A stretch of 64,000 nt of DNA, taken from DATNBU01 sp964476185. GTDB lineage: Bacteria; Desulfobacterota; Binatia; UBA1149; CAITLU01. The stretch is taken from NCBI GenBank assembly GCA_964476185.1, contig CAYYZO010000004.1, forward strand, positions 31,147 through 95,146. Reading direction: 5' to 3'. How positions within the stretch are numbered: position 1 is the stretch's first letter; each line of letters begins with the position of its first letter. Under the pieces are notes generated by a model. The model saw only the letters and a list, made by a program, of their open reading frames with translations, made no database searches and had not been told where the DNA came from. The translations under genes were made by a program, and so were the position numbers. This document shows, piece by piece, positions 8,033 to 16,360 of the stretch.

Positions 8033-9643
8033 CTAGCGTCCCGCGCCGCCGCGTCGTTCGCGCGACTCGCGGCGCTGCTGCCGCCTCTCGGCGACCTCCG
8101 AGTCGCGGTGCAGCCGTGCGAGCGAGGAACGGGCGCGCCACGGCGCGGCCTGGCGATGGAGGAACAGCCGCGAGTTGTCGGGCGTCAGGTTCTCGCCGCG
8201 GAGTTGCGCCCTGCGGCTCAGGACGAGCCAGGCCGCGCCTTCGACGAGCACGTCCTGCTCCGGAAGATAGAAGCCGAGCGCGAAAGGCGCTCCCGGGAAC
8301 GGCTGGTGGTCGGTCGCGACGGCGTCGCCGGGCGCGAGCACGCGCGCGATGCGATCCATGTCGCGCGTGTCGAGCTGCGCCGCGCGCGTGTCGCGTTCGA
8401 GCAGCCGGTCGCGCGCGCCGTTGGAAACGACGACGAGGAGGCAGGCCGCGACCGCGACGGCGGCGCCGAGGCGGGTCGGCACGAACCGCACCAGCGACGC
8501 GAAGAACAGCAGCACGAGCGGGAAGTAGTACACGGCCGTGTAGGGGTGGAACGCCGACAGGTTGCGCATCGCGACGAGCCACGCCGGCCCGCAGGCCGCG
8601 GCGGCGAGCGCGACGACGCGAAGCCCGGGGTCGCGCGTGAGGGCGAACCCGAGCGCCCCGGCGGCGACGGCGGCGGCGGCGAGCGCTCGCGCGGCACGCG
8701 GGCGGCGAAGCGGGTCCTCGGGCGACCAGGGCAGCACGCTGCGGGCCAGCCGCGCCTGCTCGTTCGCGAGGAAGCGGCCCCACGTCAGTCGTCGTGCGCC
8801 GCGTTCGTTGAAGCCGGCGTCGAGGGCCAGGCGCTGCCGGGCGCTTCGGACGATGCTGACCTCGGCGAGCCCGACGTCGCGCAACCGGGCCTCCTGCACG
8901 ACGTTCCAGCCGAGGCAGGCCGCCGCCAGCCCGACGGCGAGCGCGAACGCGCGCGCCGGTGTGCCGGTCGCGACGCGTCGCCAGGTCGCGCCGTCGCGCG
9001 CCGGCAGGAGCGCGTGCGACGATTCCAGGAACCACCAGCAGCCGAGCACGGCGAGGCTCGCGTAGCCGCGTCCGGCGAGGACCGCTGCGGCCGCCGCCGC
9101 GAGCACGGCGCGCGAGGACGTCGTGCCGGCCGAATGGGCGGCGATCGCGGCAAGCAGCACGACGATCCCGGCGAGGGCCGGCTGGTCGAAGTGCACCATG
9201 TCGCGCCATTCCGTCATCGTGTAGCCGGCGCCGGCCAGCGCCGCCGCCGCGACGGCCTGTTCGACCGGCAGCCCGAGCCGCACCAGCAGCAGGGCGCCGG
9301 CCGCGAGCGTCGCCGCGTAGAGCAGGTTCATGACCTGCCGCGCGACGCGGATCTCGCCCGCGCGATCGTCGGCGAAGAGTTCCTGCGTGGCGTGCAGGCC
9401 GGCGGAGAAGAAGACCGGGTAGCGGTCGAAGTAGTAGAGGTCGCGTCGTTCCGGCGTCGCGAGCGAGATCGCGTAGCCGACGAACCCGTTCGCGGCCGTC
9501 GCCTTTTTCGCGACGGCGAGGGTGTGGGAAGTGACCCAGCCGCGGTGCCCGGGGCGGAAGCCGTCGTCGCGGGGCTGGTGCGCGATCACCCACGCCAGCG
9601 CAGCCACCAACGAGAGGACGGCGATGGGGCCGGCGCGCTTCAT
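8033..9643 (-). CDS. polytopic membrane protein, possible lipid-linked glycosyltransferase-like
   Basis: The protein has 536 residues and about 10-12 hydrophobic segments, starting with an N-terminal helix (AVLSLVAALAWVIAH). Long hydrophilic loops follow: YYFDRYPVFFSAGLHA near residue 70 and a C-terminal basic, Arg-rich soluble tail. The general layout (helix, large periplasmic loop, many helices) resembles GT-C enzymes or other Dol-P-sugar-type membrane proteins, but I do not see a decisive catalytic motif. It lies upstream of the SGNH gene with a 90 bp gap. Function is unknown; the membrane location is clear. Confidence 0.65.
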   Translation of the reverse strand: MKRAGPIAVLSLVAALAWVIAHQPRDDGFRPGHRGWVTSHTLAVAKKATAANGFVGYAISLATPERRDLYYFDRYPVFFSAGLHATQELFADDRAGEIRVARQVMNLLYAATLAAGALLLVRLGLPVEQAVAAAALAGAGYTMTEWRDMVHFDQPALAGIVVLLAAIAAHSAGTTSSRAVLAAAAAAVLAGRGYASLAVLGCWWFLESSHALLPARDGATWRRVATGTPARAFALAVGLAAACLGWNVVQEARLRDVGLAEVSIVRSARQRLALDAGFNERGARRLTWGRFLANEQARLARSVLPWSPEDPLRRPRAARALAAAAVAAGALGFALTRDPGLRVVALAAAACGPAWLVAMRNLSAFHPYTAVYYFPLVLLFFASLVRFVPTRLGAAVAVAACLLVVVSNGARDRLLERDTRAAQLDTRDMDRIARVLAPGDAVATDHQPFPGAPFALGFYLPEQDVLVEGAAWLVLSRRAQLRGENLTPDNSRLFLHRQAAPWRARSSLARLHRDSEVAERRQQRRESRERRGGAGR

Positions 9644-9768
9644 GCCGGTCCCGGTCGCGTTCCGGCGAACCACGCTCCGTCCGCCGGCCCGGGGAGCGCG
9701 CGGCGCTTCCGCCGCATCTTCCCGCGCGCCCGCCGCGCCGCTGCGCCATCCATCGCGACCGGCCCGCG

Positions 9769-10671
9769 TCAGCCGACGGCCTTGGCGGCCGGGTAGGGGA
9801 TCGGCGTTCCCGTCGAGCGCGCGAACTCGAAGAACGCGTCGGTCAGCCGCTTCGTGACGGGCCCGGGCGTCGATGCCCCGGTGCGGCCGATCGCCTGGCC
9901 GTCGAGCGAGCGCACCGGGACGACGCGCGCGCCGGAGCCGCTCAGGAACGCCTCGTCGGCGGCGAAGAAGTCGATGCGCGTGAGCGTGCGCTCGCGCGCC
10001 TCGATGCCGAGCTTCGCGCAGAGCTCGAGGATCGTGCGCCGCGTGATGCCGTCGAGCGCCCCGTCGGTCGTCGGGGGAGTCGAGACGGCGCCGTCCAGCA
10101 CCGCGAACACGTTCGCGCCGGTGCACTCGGCGACCACGCCCTGTTGGTTCAGCAGCAGCGCGTCGTCGGCGCCGCGCCGCTTCGCCTCGCCCTTGCAGAG
10201 CACGTTGTTCAGGTAGTTCAGGCTCTTCACGCGCGGGTCGAGCACGTCGGAGCTCGGGCGGCGCAGCGTCGCCGTCACCACGTCCACGCCGCGGGCCGCG
10301 CGCTCGGGCGGGAACAGGTCCACCGTGTCCACGATGCAGATCAGCTTCGGCTCCGCGCAACTCGTCGGGTCGACGCCGAGCGGGCCCTCGCCGCGCGTGA
10401 CGAGCAGGCGGATGTAGGCGTCCTGGCAACCCGTCGCCGCCACCGTCTTCAGCACGACGTCGCGCACGTGGTCCGTGCCGCCGGGGATCTCGAGCGCGAT
10501 CGCCCGCGCGGAGACCTCGAGGCGGCGCAGGTGGTCCTCGAGGCGGAACAGGCGCCCGCTGTACGCGCGCATGCCCTCGAACACGCCGTCGCCGTAGAGG
10601 AAGCCGTGGTCCACCACCGAGAGCTTCGCGTCCTTGCCTTCCACGATGTTGCCGTCGATCCACACTTTCAT
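9769..10671 (-). CDS. ilvE: class IV PLP aminotransferase, branched-chain amino acid type
   Basis: The 300-residue length is normal for the family. DHGFLYGDGVFEGMRAY near residue 21 is the class IV signature start. Lys149 in DPRVKSLNYLNNV is the PLP lysine, and GITRRTILELC with the later SGSGARVVPV block completes the cofactor pocket. BCATs move the amino group between Glu and Leu/Ile/Val. D-amino acid transaminase and ADC lyase share the fold, so substrate assignment is probable rather than certain. The ATG overlaps the TGA of the upstream IclR gene (ATGA), so the two are coupled and probably co-regulated. Confidence 0.85.
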   Translation of the reverse strand: MKVWIDGNIVEGKDAKLSVVDHGFLYGDGVFEGMRAYSGRLFRLEDHLRRLEVSARAIALEIPGGTDHVRDVVLKTVAATGCQDAYIRLLVTRGEGPLGVDPTSCAEPKLICIVDTVDLFPPERAARGVDVVTATLRRPSSDVLDPRVKSLNYLNNVLCKGEAKRRGADDALLLNQQGVVAECTGANVFAVLDGAVSTPPTTDGALDGITRRTILELCAKLGIEARERTLTRIDFFAADEAFLSGSGARVVPVRSLDGQAIGRTGASTPGPVTKRLTDAFFEFARSTGTPIPYPAAKAVG

Positions 10672-11594
10672 GATTGCTGCTTCCTGCGGGCAGGGCGGGC
10701 CGCGCCGCGGCCCGCGCCGGTTTCGTTGCTGCGGGAGCCGCCACGGTTCGTGCGCGCGGCGGAGGGGGAATCCTCGCCGGGAGCGGAGACGCCCCGCGGC
10801 GACGCGTTCTCGGGCTCGAGTCGCTCGGCGATGTCAGTCGCCGCGCGCACGACGCGGGTCGCGAGCGCGGCGAGGTCGGCGCCGGTCACGCGCGAACTCG
10901 GCGCGGCGATCACCATGCATCCGAGCAGACGGCCGCGCAGCAACACCGGCGCCGCCACGACCGTCATGCCCGGGATCCACTCGTCGCGGTTGGTGGCCCA
11001 GCCGCGCTTCTTCACGCGGGCGACCTCGCGCTCCAGTTCGGCGCGGGCGCCCGGCGTCTGGCCGGTGAAGGCGGGCCACGGCTCGCGCGGAAGCTCGACG
11101 CTGTCCGGCGCGAACGCGAGGTGGAGCTTGCCGACCGCGGTCGCGTGCACGGGGACCTCGGAGCCGATGGTCGGGGCGACGCGCAGGAACGCGGCGCCCT
11201 CGCGCTTGTCGAGCACGACGATGCGGCCGCGACGCGCGACGGTCAGGAACGCGGTCTCGCCCGTGGCTTCGGACTCGCGCTCGAGCACCGGATGCGCGGC
11301 CGCGGCCAGCGGCTCGCGCTCGAGGGCGCCGAGGCCGAGCGCGAGCAGCGCGATTCCCGGCCGGTAGCGGCCGTTCGCGTCCTGCTCGACGAGGCCGCGC
11401 CGGCCGAGCGCGGCGAGCAGGCGGTGCGCGCTGGATTTCGGCAACCCGAGCGCGCGGCCGATCTCGCTGACGCCGCGCGCGCTGCCGCTGGCGTGCAGGA
11501 AGAACAGCAGGTCGATGGCCTTTTCGACGGTGCCGCCGGCCTCCGCCGCGGCCGGGCTGCGGCGTGTTCCAGATAGCGGAACGGTGTTCGCCAT
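10668..11594 (-). CDS. IclR-family transcriptional regulator
   Basis: The protein has 308 residues. The N-terminal winged HTH (about 22-75) contains GVSEIGRALGLPKSSAHRLL, the typical IclR recognition region. It is followed by the effector-binding domain (about 90-250) with HATAVGKLHLAF and GCMVIAAPSSRV. A 45-residue Arg/Ser/Gly-rich tail is unusual for IclR proteins and likely disordered. IclR dimers bind palindromes next to catabolic genes. It is divergent from malonyl-CoA synthetase and coupled to the aminotransferase, so either could be its target. A GTTCC-N7-GGAAC palindrome lies inside its first codons. Confidence 0.9.
   Translation of the reverse strand: MANTVPLSGTRRSPAAAEAGGTVEKAIDLLFFLHASGSARGVSEIGRALGLPKSSAHRLLAALGRRGLVEQDANGRYRPGIALLALGLGALEREPLAAAAHPVLERESEATGETAFLTVARRGRIVVLDKREGAAFLRVAPTIGSEVPVHATAVGKLHLAFAPDSVELPREPWPAFTGQTPGARAELEREVARVKKRGWATNRDEWIPGMTVVAAPVLLRGRLLGCMVIAAPSSRVTGADLAALATRVVRAATDIAERLEPENASPRGVSAPGEDSPSAARTNRGGSRSNETGAGRGAARPARRKQQS
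11566..11582. promoter_or_regulatory. IclR-type operator palindrome overlapping the iclR-like start
   Basis: The plus strand shows GTTCC, seven bases, GGAAC. Several IclR-family sites have this shape. It sits within codons 5-10 of the regulator gene and about 100 bp upstream of the divergent synthetase start. Confidence 0.4.
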
Positions 11595-11685
11595 GACTGA
11601 ACGGCTTGTAGCGCGCCGGCCGCGGGCGGGCAAGGCGCGCGGACGGCGGCGGGGGCGGACGGTCCTCTTCCGCGGCTGCTCCGTG

Positions 11686-11691
11686 TAGGAC
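11686..11691 (+). promoter_or_regulatory. TAGGAC hexamer upstream of the synthetase start (weak TANNNT match)
   Basis: TAGGAC lies eight bases before the ATG at 11700, with no Shine-Dalgarno sequence between. It matches TANNN but ends in C, so it is a weaker member of the leaderless series seen in this window. Confidence 0.25.
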
Positions 11692-11699
11692 CCGTCCCG

Positions 11700-13184
11700 A
11701 TGGCCGACGCGAACCTCTACGCGCTGCTGCGCAGCCGCTTCTCCGCTCGGGCGTCGCGCCCCGCGCTGGTCGGGCCGGACGGCGCGGTGACGACGTGGAC
11801 CGGACTCGACGAGCTCTCGGCCCGCTTCGCGGCGGTGCTGCGTGCACGCGGTGTCCGCCCGGGGGACCGCGTCGTCGCGCAGGTCGAGAAGTCGGTCGGC
11901 GCGGTCGCGCTGTACCTCGGATGCCTGCGCGCCGGCGCGGCGTTCGTGCCGCTCAACCCCGCCTACACGCAGCCCGAGGTCGAGCGCTTCGTCGCCGACG
12001 CGGAGCCGCGCGTGTTCGTCGGCTCGCTGCCGCGCTCGTTCGCGGCGCGCGAACCGCAGGTCGAAGTGCTCGGGACGACGCCGGACAGCCCGCTCTGGGC
12101 CGAGGCGCTCGCGACGGCGCCGGATCCCGCGGTGGAGCCGCGCGAAGCCCGGGACCTGGCCGCGATCGTCTACACGTCGGGCACGACCGGAGCGTCCAAG
12201 GGCGCGATGCTGAGCCACGCGAACCTCGCTTCGAACGCGCTCACGCTGAACCGCCTCTGGGGATTCCGCGACGACGACGTGCTGCTGCACGCGCTTCCGA
12301 TCTACCACGTCCACGGCCTGTTCATCGCCCTGCATACGGCGATGCTGGGCGCGGCGACGATCCTGTTCCTGCCGAAGTTCGACGCCGTCGAGGTGCGGCG
12401 TCTCCTGCCGCGCGCGACGGTGATGATGGGCGTGCCGACGTTCTACACGCGACTGCTCGCGCTCGATGGGTTCGGGAGCGAGGATTGCCGGACGATGCGG
12501 CTGTTCGTGTCGGGCTCGGCGCCGTTGCTCGCCGAGACCTGGCGCGAGTTCGAGGCTCGCACCGGGCACCGCATCCTCGAACGCTACGGCATGACCGAGA
12601 CCGGCATGATCACGTCGAACCCGCTCGACGGGGAGCGCGTCGCCGGCACCGTCGGCTTCGCGCTGCCGGACGTCGAGGTCCGCGTCGTGCGCGACGACGG
12701 GTCCCCCGCCGCGCCCGGGGAGGCGGGCGTGCTCCATGTGCGCGGCCCGAACGTGTTCGACGGCTACTGGCGGCTTCCCGACAGGACCGCCGCGGAGTTC
12801 CGCGACGGCGGCTGGTTCGTGACCGGCGACCTCGCGACGGCGGCCGAGGACGGTCGCGTCACGCTGGTCGGCCGGGCGAAGGACCTGATCATCTCCGGGG
12901 GTCTGAACATCTACCCGAAGGAGATCGAGCAGGTGCTCGACGCCGCCGACGGCGTCGCCGAATCGGCGGTCGTCGGCGTGCCGGATGAGGATTTCGGCGA
13001 GGCCGTCGTCGCCGTCGTGGTCCCGAAGCCGGGCGCCGCGCCGACCGTCGACGCGTTGATGGAAGTCGTCCGGGCCCGGCTGGCGCGATTCAAGCACCCG
13101 CGCCGGATCGAGATCGCCTCCGGGCTGCCGCGCAACGCGATGGGCAAGGTGCTGAAGAACGTGCTGCGGGAGCAGTACCGTTGA
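11700..13184 (+). CDS. matB: malonyl-CoA synthetase (MatB-like acyl-CoA ligase)
   Basis: The protein has 494 residues, the size of MatB. The AMP-binding P-loop is YTSGTTGASKG at 158-168, followed by LLHALPIYHVHGLF and RYGMTETGMITSNPL, wording typical of malonate-CoA ligases rather than long-chain ligases. The A8 hinge is GRAKDLIISGGLNIYPKEIE and the catalytic C-terminal Lys lies in RNAMGKVLKN. It would make malonyl-CoA from malonate, ATP and CoA in the cytoplasm. No malonyl-CoA decarboxylase gene is adjacent. Other short dicarboxylates such as methylmalonate are possible substrates. Confidence 0.85.
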   Translation: MADANLYALLRSRFSARASRPALVGPDGAVTTWTGLDELSARFAAVLRARGVRPGDRVVAQVEKSVGAVALYLGCLRAGAAFVPLNPAYTQPEVERFVADAEPRVFVGSLPRSFAAREPQVEVLGTTPDSPLWAEALATAPDPAVEPREARDLAAIVYTSGTTGASKGAMLSHANLASNALTLNRLWGFRDDDVLLHALPIYHVHGLFIALHTAMLGAATILFLPKFDAVEVRRLLPRATVMMGVPTFYTRLLALDGFGSEDCRTMRLFVSGSAPLLAETWREFEARTGHRILERYGMTETGMITSNPLDGERVAGTVGFALPDVEVRVVRDDGSPAAPGEAGVLHVRGPNVFDGYWRLPDRTAAEFRDGGWFVTGDLATAAEDGRVTLVGRAKDLIISGGLNIYPKEIEQVLDAADGVAESAVVGVPDEDFGEAVVAVVVPKPGAAPTVDALMEVVRARLARFKHPRRIEIASGLPRNAMGKVLKNVLREQYR

Positions 13185-13200
13185 GCCTCCGGACGACAGG

Positions 13201-14472
13201 ATGACCCGAAGCGTGCTCGAACTCCTCGGATCGAGGGTCTCGCGGGAGACCTGCGTCTTCGTCTCCGCGTGGTCGCTCGTGCTCGGGGTATTGCTGGTCG
13301 CGTTCTCGTTCGCGACGGTCGACGAGCGCGTGACGAAGTTCGGCACGGCGCTGATGCCGGACTTCGCGGACAAGTACGTCGCCGGCGTCCTGCTGAACGA
13401 GTACGGGCCCGACCGGCTCTACGACTTCGAACTGCAGGAGAAGCTGCGGCGGGCCGAGTTCCCCCGTTCGCCGGCCGGCGAGAGGCTGCCCTACGTGTAC
13501 GCCCCGTGGTTCGCGTACCTGTGGCGGCCGTTCGCGATGCTGTCCTACGAGCAGGCGGGGCTCGTGTGGCTCGCGACCAGCGCCGCCCTCGCCCTGGCCG
13601 GCCTCGCGTGCCTCTGGCGCGCGTTCCCCGAGATCCTGCCGTCGGAACGCTGGCCGCTCGCCCTGCTCGTCCTGTCGTTCGAGCCGTTCCTGTTCGAGTG
13701 CTGGGCGAACGGCCAGTTCTCGTCGCTTCCGTTCCTGTGGCTGAGCGTGGCGTTGCTGCTGGAGCGCCGCGGGCGACCCGTGGCGGCCGGCGCGTTGCTC
13801 GCGCTGCTCACGTACAAACCGACGCAGCCGCCGCTGTTGTTCGCGCTCCTGCTCCTCGGTGCGCGATGGCGCACCCTGGCCGGCGTCGCGCTCGGCGGCG
13901 CCGGGCTGTTCGCCGTGAGCGCCGCGCTGTTCGGGCCTTCGATCGTCGTCGAGTACCCCGAGCGGCTGCTCGAGTTCCGCCGGATGATCTCGGGCACGGC
14001 GCAGCTTCGCTTCTGGAAGTACACGGATCTGCAGACGGCGGCTCAGCTGCTCGGGCCGCCGTACTCGACGTTCGCGCTCGTCGCGGCCGCCCCCGTCGCG
14101 GGCTGGATGCTGGTTTCGCTGGTCCGCCTGTGGCGGCGCAGCACGGACGACTGGAGTCCGGCGACGCAGCATGCGTGGGCGGCGACCCTCGTGCTGCTGC
14201 CGGTGCTGAACCTCTACTTCGCGATCTACGACATGCTGCTCGCGATCCCGGGCGCGGTGCTCGCCGTGGCGATGCTTCGCCGCGCGCCCTTCGCGACCGT
14301 TGCAGCGCCGGCGCTGCCGCCGTCGTTCACCGGAGCGCTCGCGCTGGTCTGGCTCGCGGGGCTGTTCACGCCGGCGTTCGAGACGATCCGGGTGAACCTG
14401 ATGACGCTGTCGCTGCTCGTGCTCGGCTGGAAGGTCGTGCGGCTTCGGCCGGCCCCTCCCGCTCCCCGGTGA
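13201..14472 (+). CDS. GT87-like polyprenyl-phosphate mannosyltransferase membrane protein (DUF2029)
   Basis: The protein has 423 residues and about nine to ten hydrophobic helices. The first periplasmic loop contains PDFADKYVAGVLL, followed by YVYAPWFAYLW and NGQFSSLPFL, the pattern of the DUF2029/GT87 family. Relatives in actinobacteria transfer mannose from polyprenyl-phosphate donors onto lipoglycans or arabinogalactan on the outer face of the inner membrane. It starts 16 bp after matB on the same strand. Just past its stop an acidic Ser/Thr-rich frame continues out of phase, which may be a lost or frameshifted tail. Confidence 0.8.
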   Translation: MTRSVLELLGSRVSRETCVFVSAWSLVLGVLLVAFSFATVDERVTKFGTALMPDFADKYVAGVLLNEYGPDRLYDFELQEKLRRAEFPRSPAGERLPYVYAPWFAYLWRPFAMLSYEQAGLVWLATSAALALAGLACLWRAFPEILPSERWPLALLVLSFEPFLFECWANGQFSSLPFLWLSVALLLERRGRPVAAGALLALLTYKPTQPPLLFALLLLGARWRTLAGVALGGAGLFAVSAALFGPSIVVEYPERLLEFRRMISGTAQLRFWKYTDLQTAAQLLGPPYSTFALVAAAPVAGWMLVSLVRLWRRSTDDWSPATQHAWAATLVLLPVLNLYFAIYDMLLAIPGAVLAVAMLRRAPFATVAAPALPPSFTGALALVWLAGLFTPAFETIRVNLMTLSLLVLGWKVVRLRPAPPAPR

Positions 14473-14587
14473 GACGTCGACGACCCTCGACGAGGACGAA
14501 GACGAGGGGAACAGCTCGACGAGCACGACGCTCGACGACGCGAACGACGACGACCAGGGCGAAGACGGCGACTCGAACTCCGACTGA
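14471..14587 (+). other. acidic Ser/Thr/Asp-rich frame without a start codon
   Basis: In the frame that reads GAG at 14471 the DNA encodes ETSTTLDEDEDEGNSS and then STSTTLDDANDDDQGEDG, stopping at 14585-14587. That frame is closed by a TGA at 14402 and has no ATG, GTG or TTG start between. It follows the mannosyltransferase stop directly. It may be the remains of a C-terminal tail reached by a frameshift, or a chance reading of GAC-rich DNA. Confidence 0.4.
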
Positions 14588-14671
14588 AGGTGTCCGTGCG
14601 CAGCGTCGAACCGGGATCGGTCCGACGCTGCGGCGCCCGGCGCGCTCGCGCACCGGGCGCACCGCGCACCG

Positions 14672-16162
14672 TCAGTAGTTCCACTGCAGCTGGATGCCGA
14701 TTCGCGAGGCATCCTCGAAATCCTGGTACGTGGCCGTCGAGGTGTTCGTGCGAACGGGCGTGTACGTGTACGCCGCGAGCAGCTCGAGCTCGGGCCACGG
14801 CGACCACTCCACTCCAATGTCGTACTCGTTCACGTTCGCGTTGGGCGCGTTGCGTGCGAACTTGCGACCGCCGTCAAAGTACTGCCAGCGGACGAACGGG
14901 AACATCGTCCCCCAGGCCGAGTCGTACTTGTACATCAGCTGCAGGTAGCCGCCGTGCAGGAAGCCCGGCCGGATGCTGGTGAAGTCGTCGGTCAGCTCCG
15001 GCCCTTCCCCGAAGTTCCACGCGGCCTCCAGGCCGAACGGCTGCGGATACACCGCAATGGATCCGCCGAGGCGCCGGTCGCGAATGCCGGACGGCAACGA
15101 GGTCGGCGTGACGTCGACGTTGTTGATCTTGACCGTGCCGGTGCGCGGGACGAAGTTGCCCCAATAGCCTTCGATGCTCGGCTCGACGATCTGGCCGTTC
15201 GAGAACAGGAACGGATAGGAAGCGCGCGCGACCCAGTGGACGGACTCGTTCGCGTCGCTGCGGTTGAGTCCCTGGCCGCTGTAGGCGCCGAACGCGAATA
15301 CGCCGTAGTCGCCCGAACCCTTGAGCCCCTGCTTGACGAGGTCGCGGAAGCGCTCGCGGATCTGCTTCGGCGCCCAGTAGAAGAACACGCCGATGTCGCG
15401 CTCGCCTTCGACGGCGGAGTTGATCGCGTCGGGGCGCTCCATCGGGATTCGGTTCTGGCTCGACTGGAGGTTCACGAAGCCGAACGGCACCTTCGACTGG
15501 CCGACCCGGAAGCGGTACTCCTTGTCCTTGTCGATCGAGATGTCGGCATAGACGTCGCGAAGCTGCACCGAGAAATCGCCGTCCGTCGGCGTCGCGTTCA
15601 GGTCGGGCTGAACGTAGACGGCAAGGTGGTCGCTGACGTCGCCGGAGAGGATCAGGCGGGCACGACGGATGTAGAAGGTATTGTCGTCGCGTATGGACCG
15701 GTCGGTCGGGGAGAACCAGTCGGCGGTTCCGCTCTTGTCGAGCAGGAAGTTGTAGCGAAACTGCGTGTAGCCGCGCAGCGACAGCTTTTCGTACCACTTG
15801 CCCTTCAGGGCCTTGCCGATGGCCGCGGTCATGGCCGAATCGGAGTCCGTCGAAGCGGTGGAGACGGCCGGCTCGGGCGTCGCGGGGGCCGTTCCGGTCG
15901 CCGGGGGGGCCGCGGCGGCGGTTGCCGGCGGGGCCGCCGTCGCGGCCGGCTGTGCGTCGGGCGCCGGCTTGGCCGGTTTTTCGTCGACCCGTTCGAAGGT
16001 CCCGAGCTTCGTCCGCCCGGGGCCTGGCTGGGTGTAGACCTGCCCCGTCGCCTGATCGACATAGAGATCGATGGTTTGCGCGAACGCGGGTTCCGCCGCG
16101 AGCACCGACCCGACCAGTGCGGCAAGAACAACGGCCCGCATCCGTCTCCCGATTTCCGTCAT
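14672..16162 (-). CDS. phosphate-selective porin O/P family outer-membrane protein
   Basis: The protein has 496 residues. A Sec signal peptide ends near residue 28 (AEPAFA then Q). A mature N-terminal segment with an Ala/Pro/Thr linker (about 58-108) is followed by a beta-barrel from about 120 to the C-terminus. LRGYTQFRYNF, RRARLILSGDVSD and VGQSKVPFGFVNLQSSQ are typical of the OprO/OprP family (PF07396). The chain ends in an aromatic residue (QLQWNY), as BAM-dependent barrels do. Relatives take up phosphate or polyphosphate as 16-strand trimers. A Pho-box-like tandem repeat lies 65 bp upstream, which fits phosphate control. Confidence 0.85.
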   Translation of the reverse strand: MTEIGRRMRAVVLAALVGSVLAAEPAFAQTIDLYVDQATGQVYTQPGPGRTKLGTFERVDEKPAKPAPDAQPAATAAPPATAAAAPPATGTAPATPEPAVSTASTDSDSAMTAAIGKALKGKWYEKLSLRGYTQFRYNFLLDKSGTADWFSPTDRSIRDDNTFYIRRARLILSGDVSDHLAVYVQPDLNATPTDGDFSVQLRDVYADISIDKDKEYRFRVGQSKVPFGFVNLQSSQNRIPMERPDAINSAVEGERDIGVFFYWAPKQIRERFRDLVKQGLKGSGDYGVFAFGAYSGQGLNRSDANESVHWVARASYPFLFSNGQIVEPSIEGYWGNFVPRTGTVKINNVDVTPTSLPSGIRDRRLGGSIAVYPQPFGLEAAWNFGEGPELTDDFTSIRPGFLHGGYLQLMYKYDSAWGTMFPFVRWQYFDGGRKFARNAPNANVNEYDIGVEWSPWPELELLAAYTYTPVRTNTSTATYQDFEDASRIGIQLQWNY

Positions 16163-16226
16163 GATTGGCCCCTTTCCGTGATCCGCTGTCGTCGGTCCCC
16201 AGGAGGCCGGACGCGGTGAATTCCTA

Positions 16227-16259
16227 ACACTGTTATGTTCCCGTTAGGATTCCGTTAGG
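16227..16259 (-). promoter_or_regulatory. Pho-box-like triple 11-bp direct repeat
   Basis: Read on the minus strand there are three contiguous 11-mers: CCTAACGGAAT (16259-16249), CCTAACGGGAA (16248-16238) and CATAACAGTGT (16237-16227). Each carries TAAC at the same place, and an 11-bp period is the hallmark of PhoB/PhoP sites. The array ends 64 bp from the porin start at 16162. It also lies in the control region of the divergent gene at 16361. Confidence 0.6.
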
Positions 16260-16345
16260 CCCGAGCGCCCCAGCTCGGGATTTCGATTTCTCCGTGGCGC
16301 CTCCCGTCGGCACCGTCAGCGCGCGACGAAGCCTCGCGGCGGGGT

Positions 16346-16351
16346 TATGTT
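16346..16351 (+). promoter_or_regulatory. candidate -10 hexamer (TATGTT) of leaderless gene
   Basis: TATGTT lies nine bases before the GTG at 16361 and no Shine-Dalgarno sequence is present. Confidence 0.4.
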
Positions 16352-16360
16352 CCCGGCACC

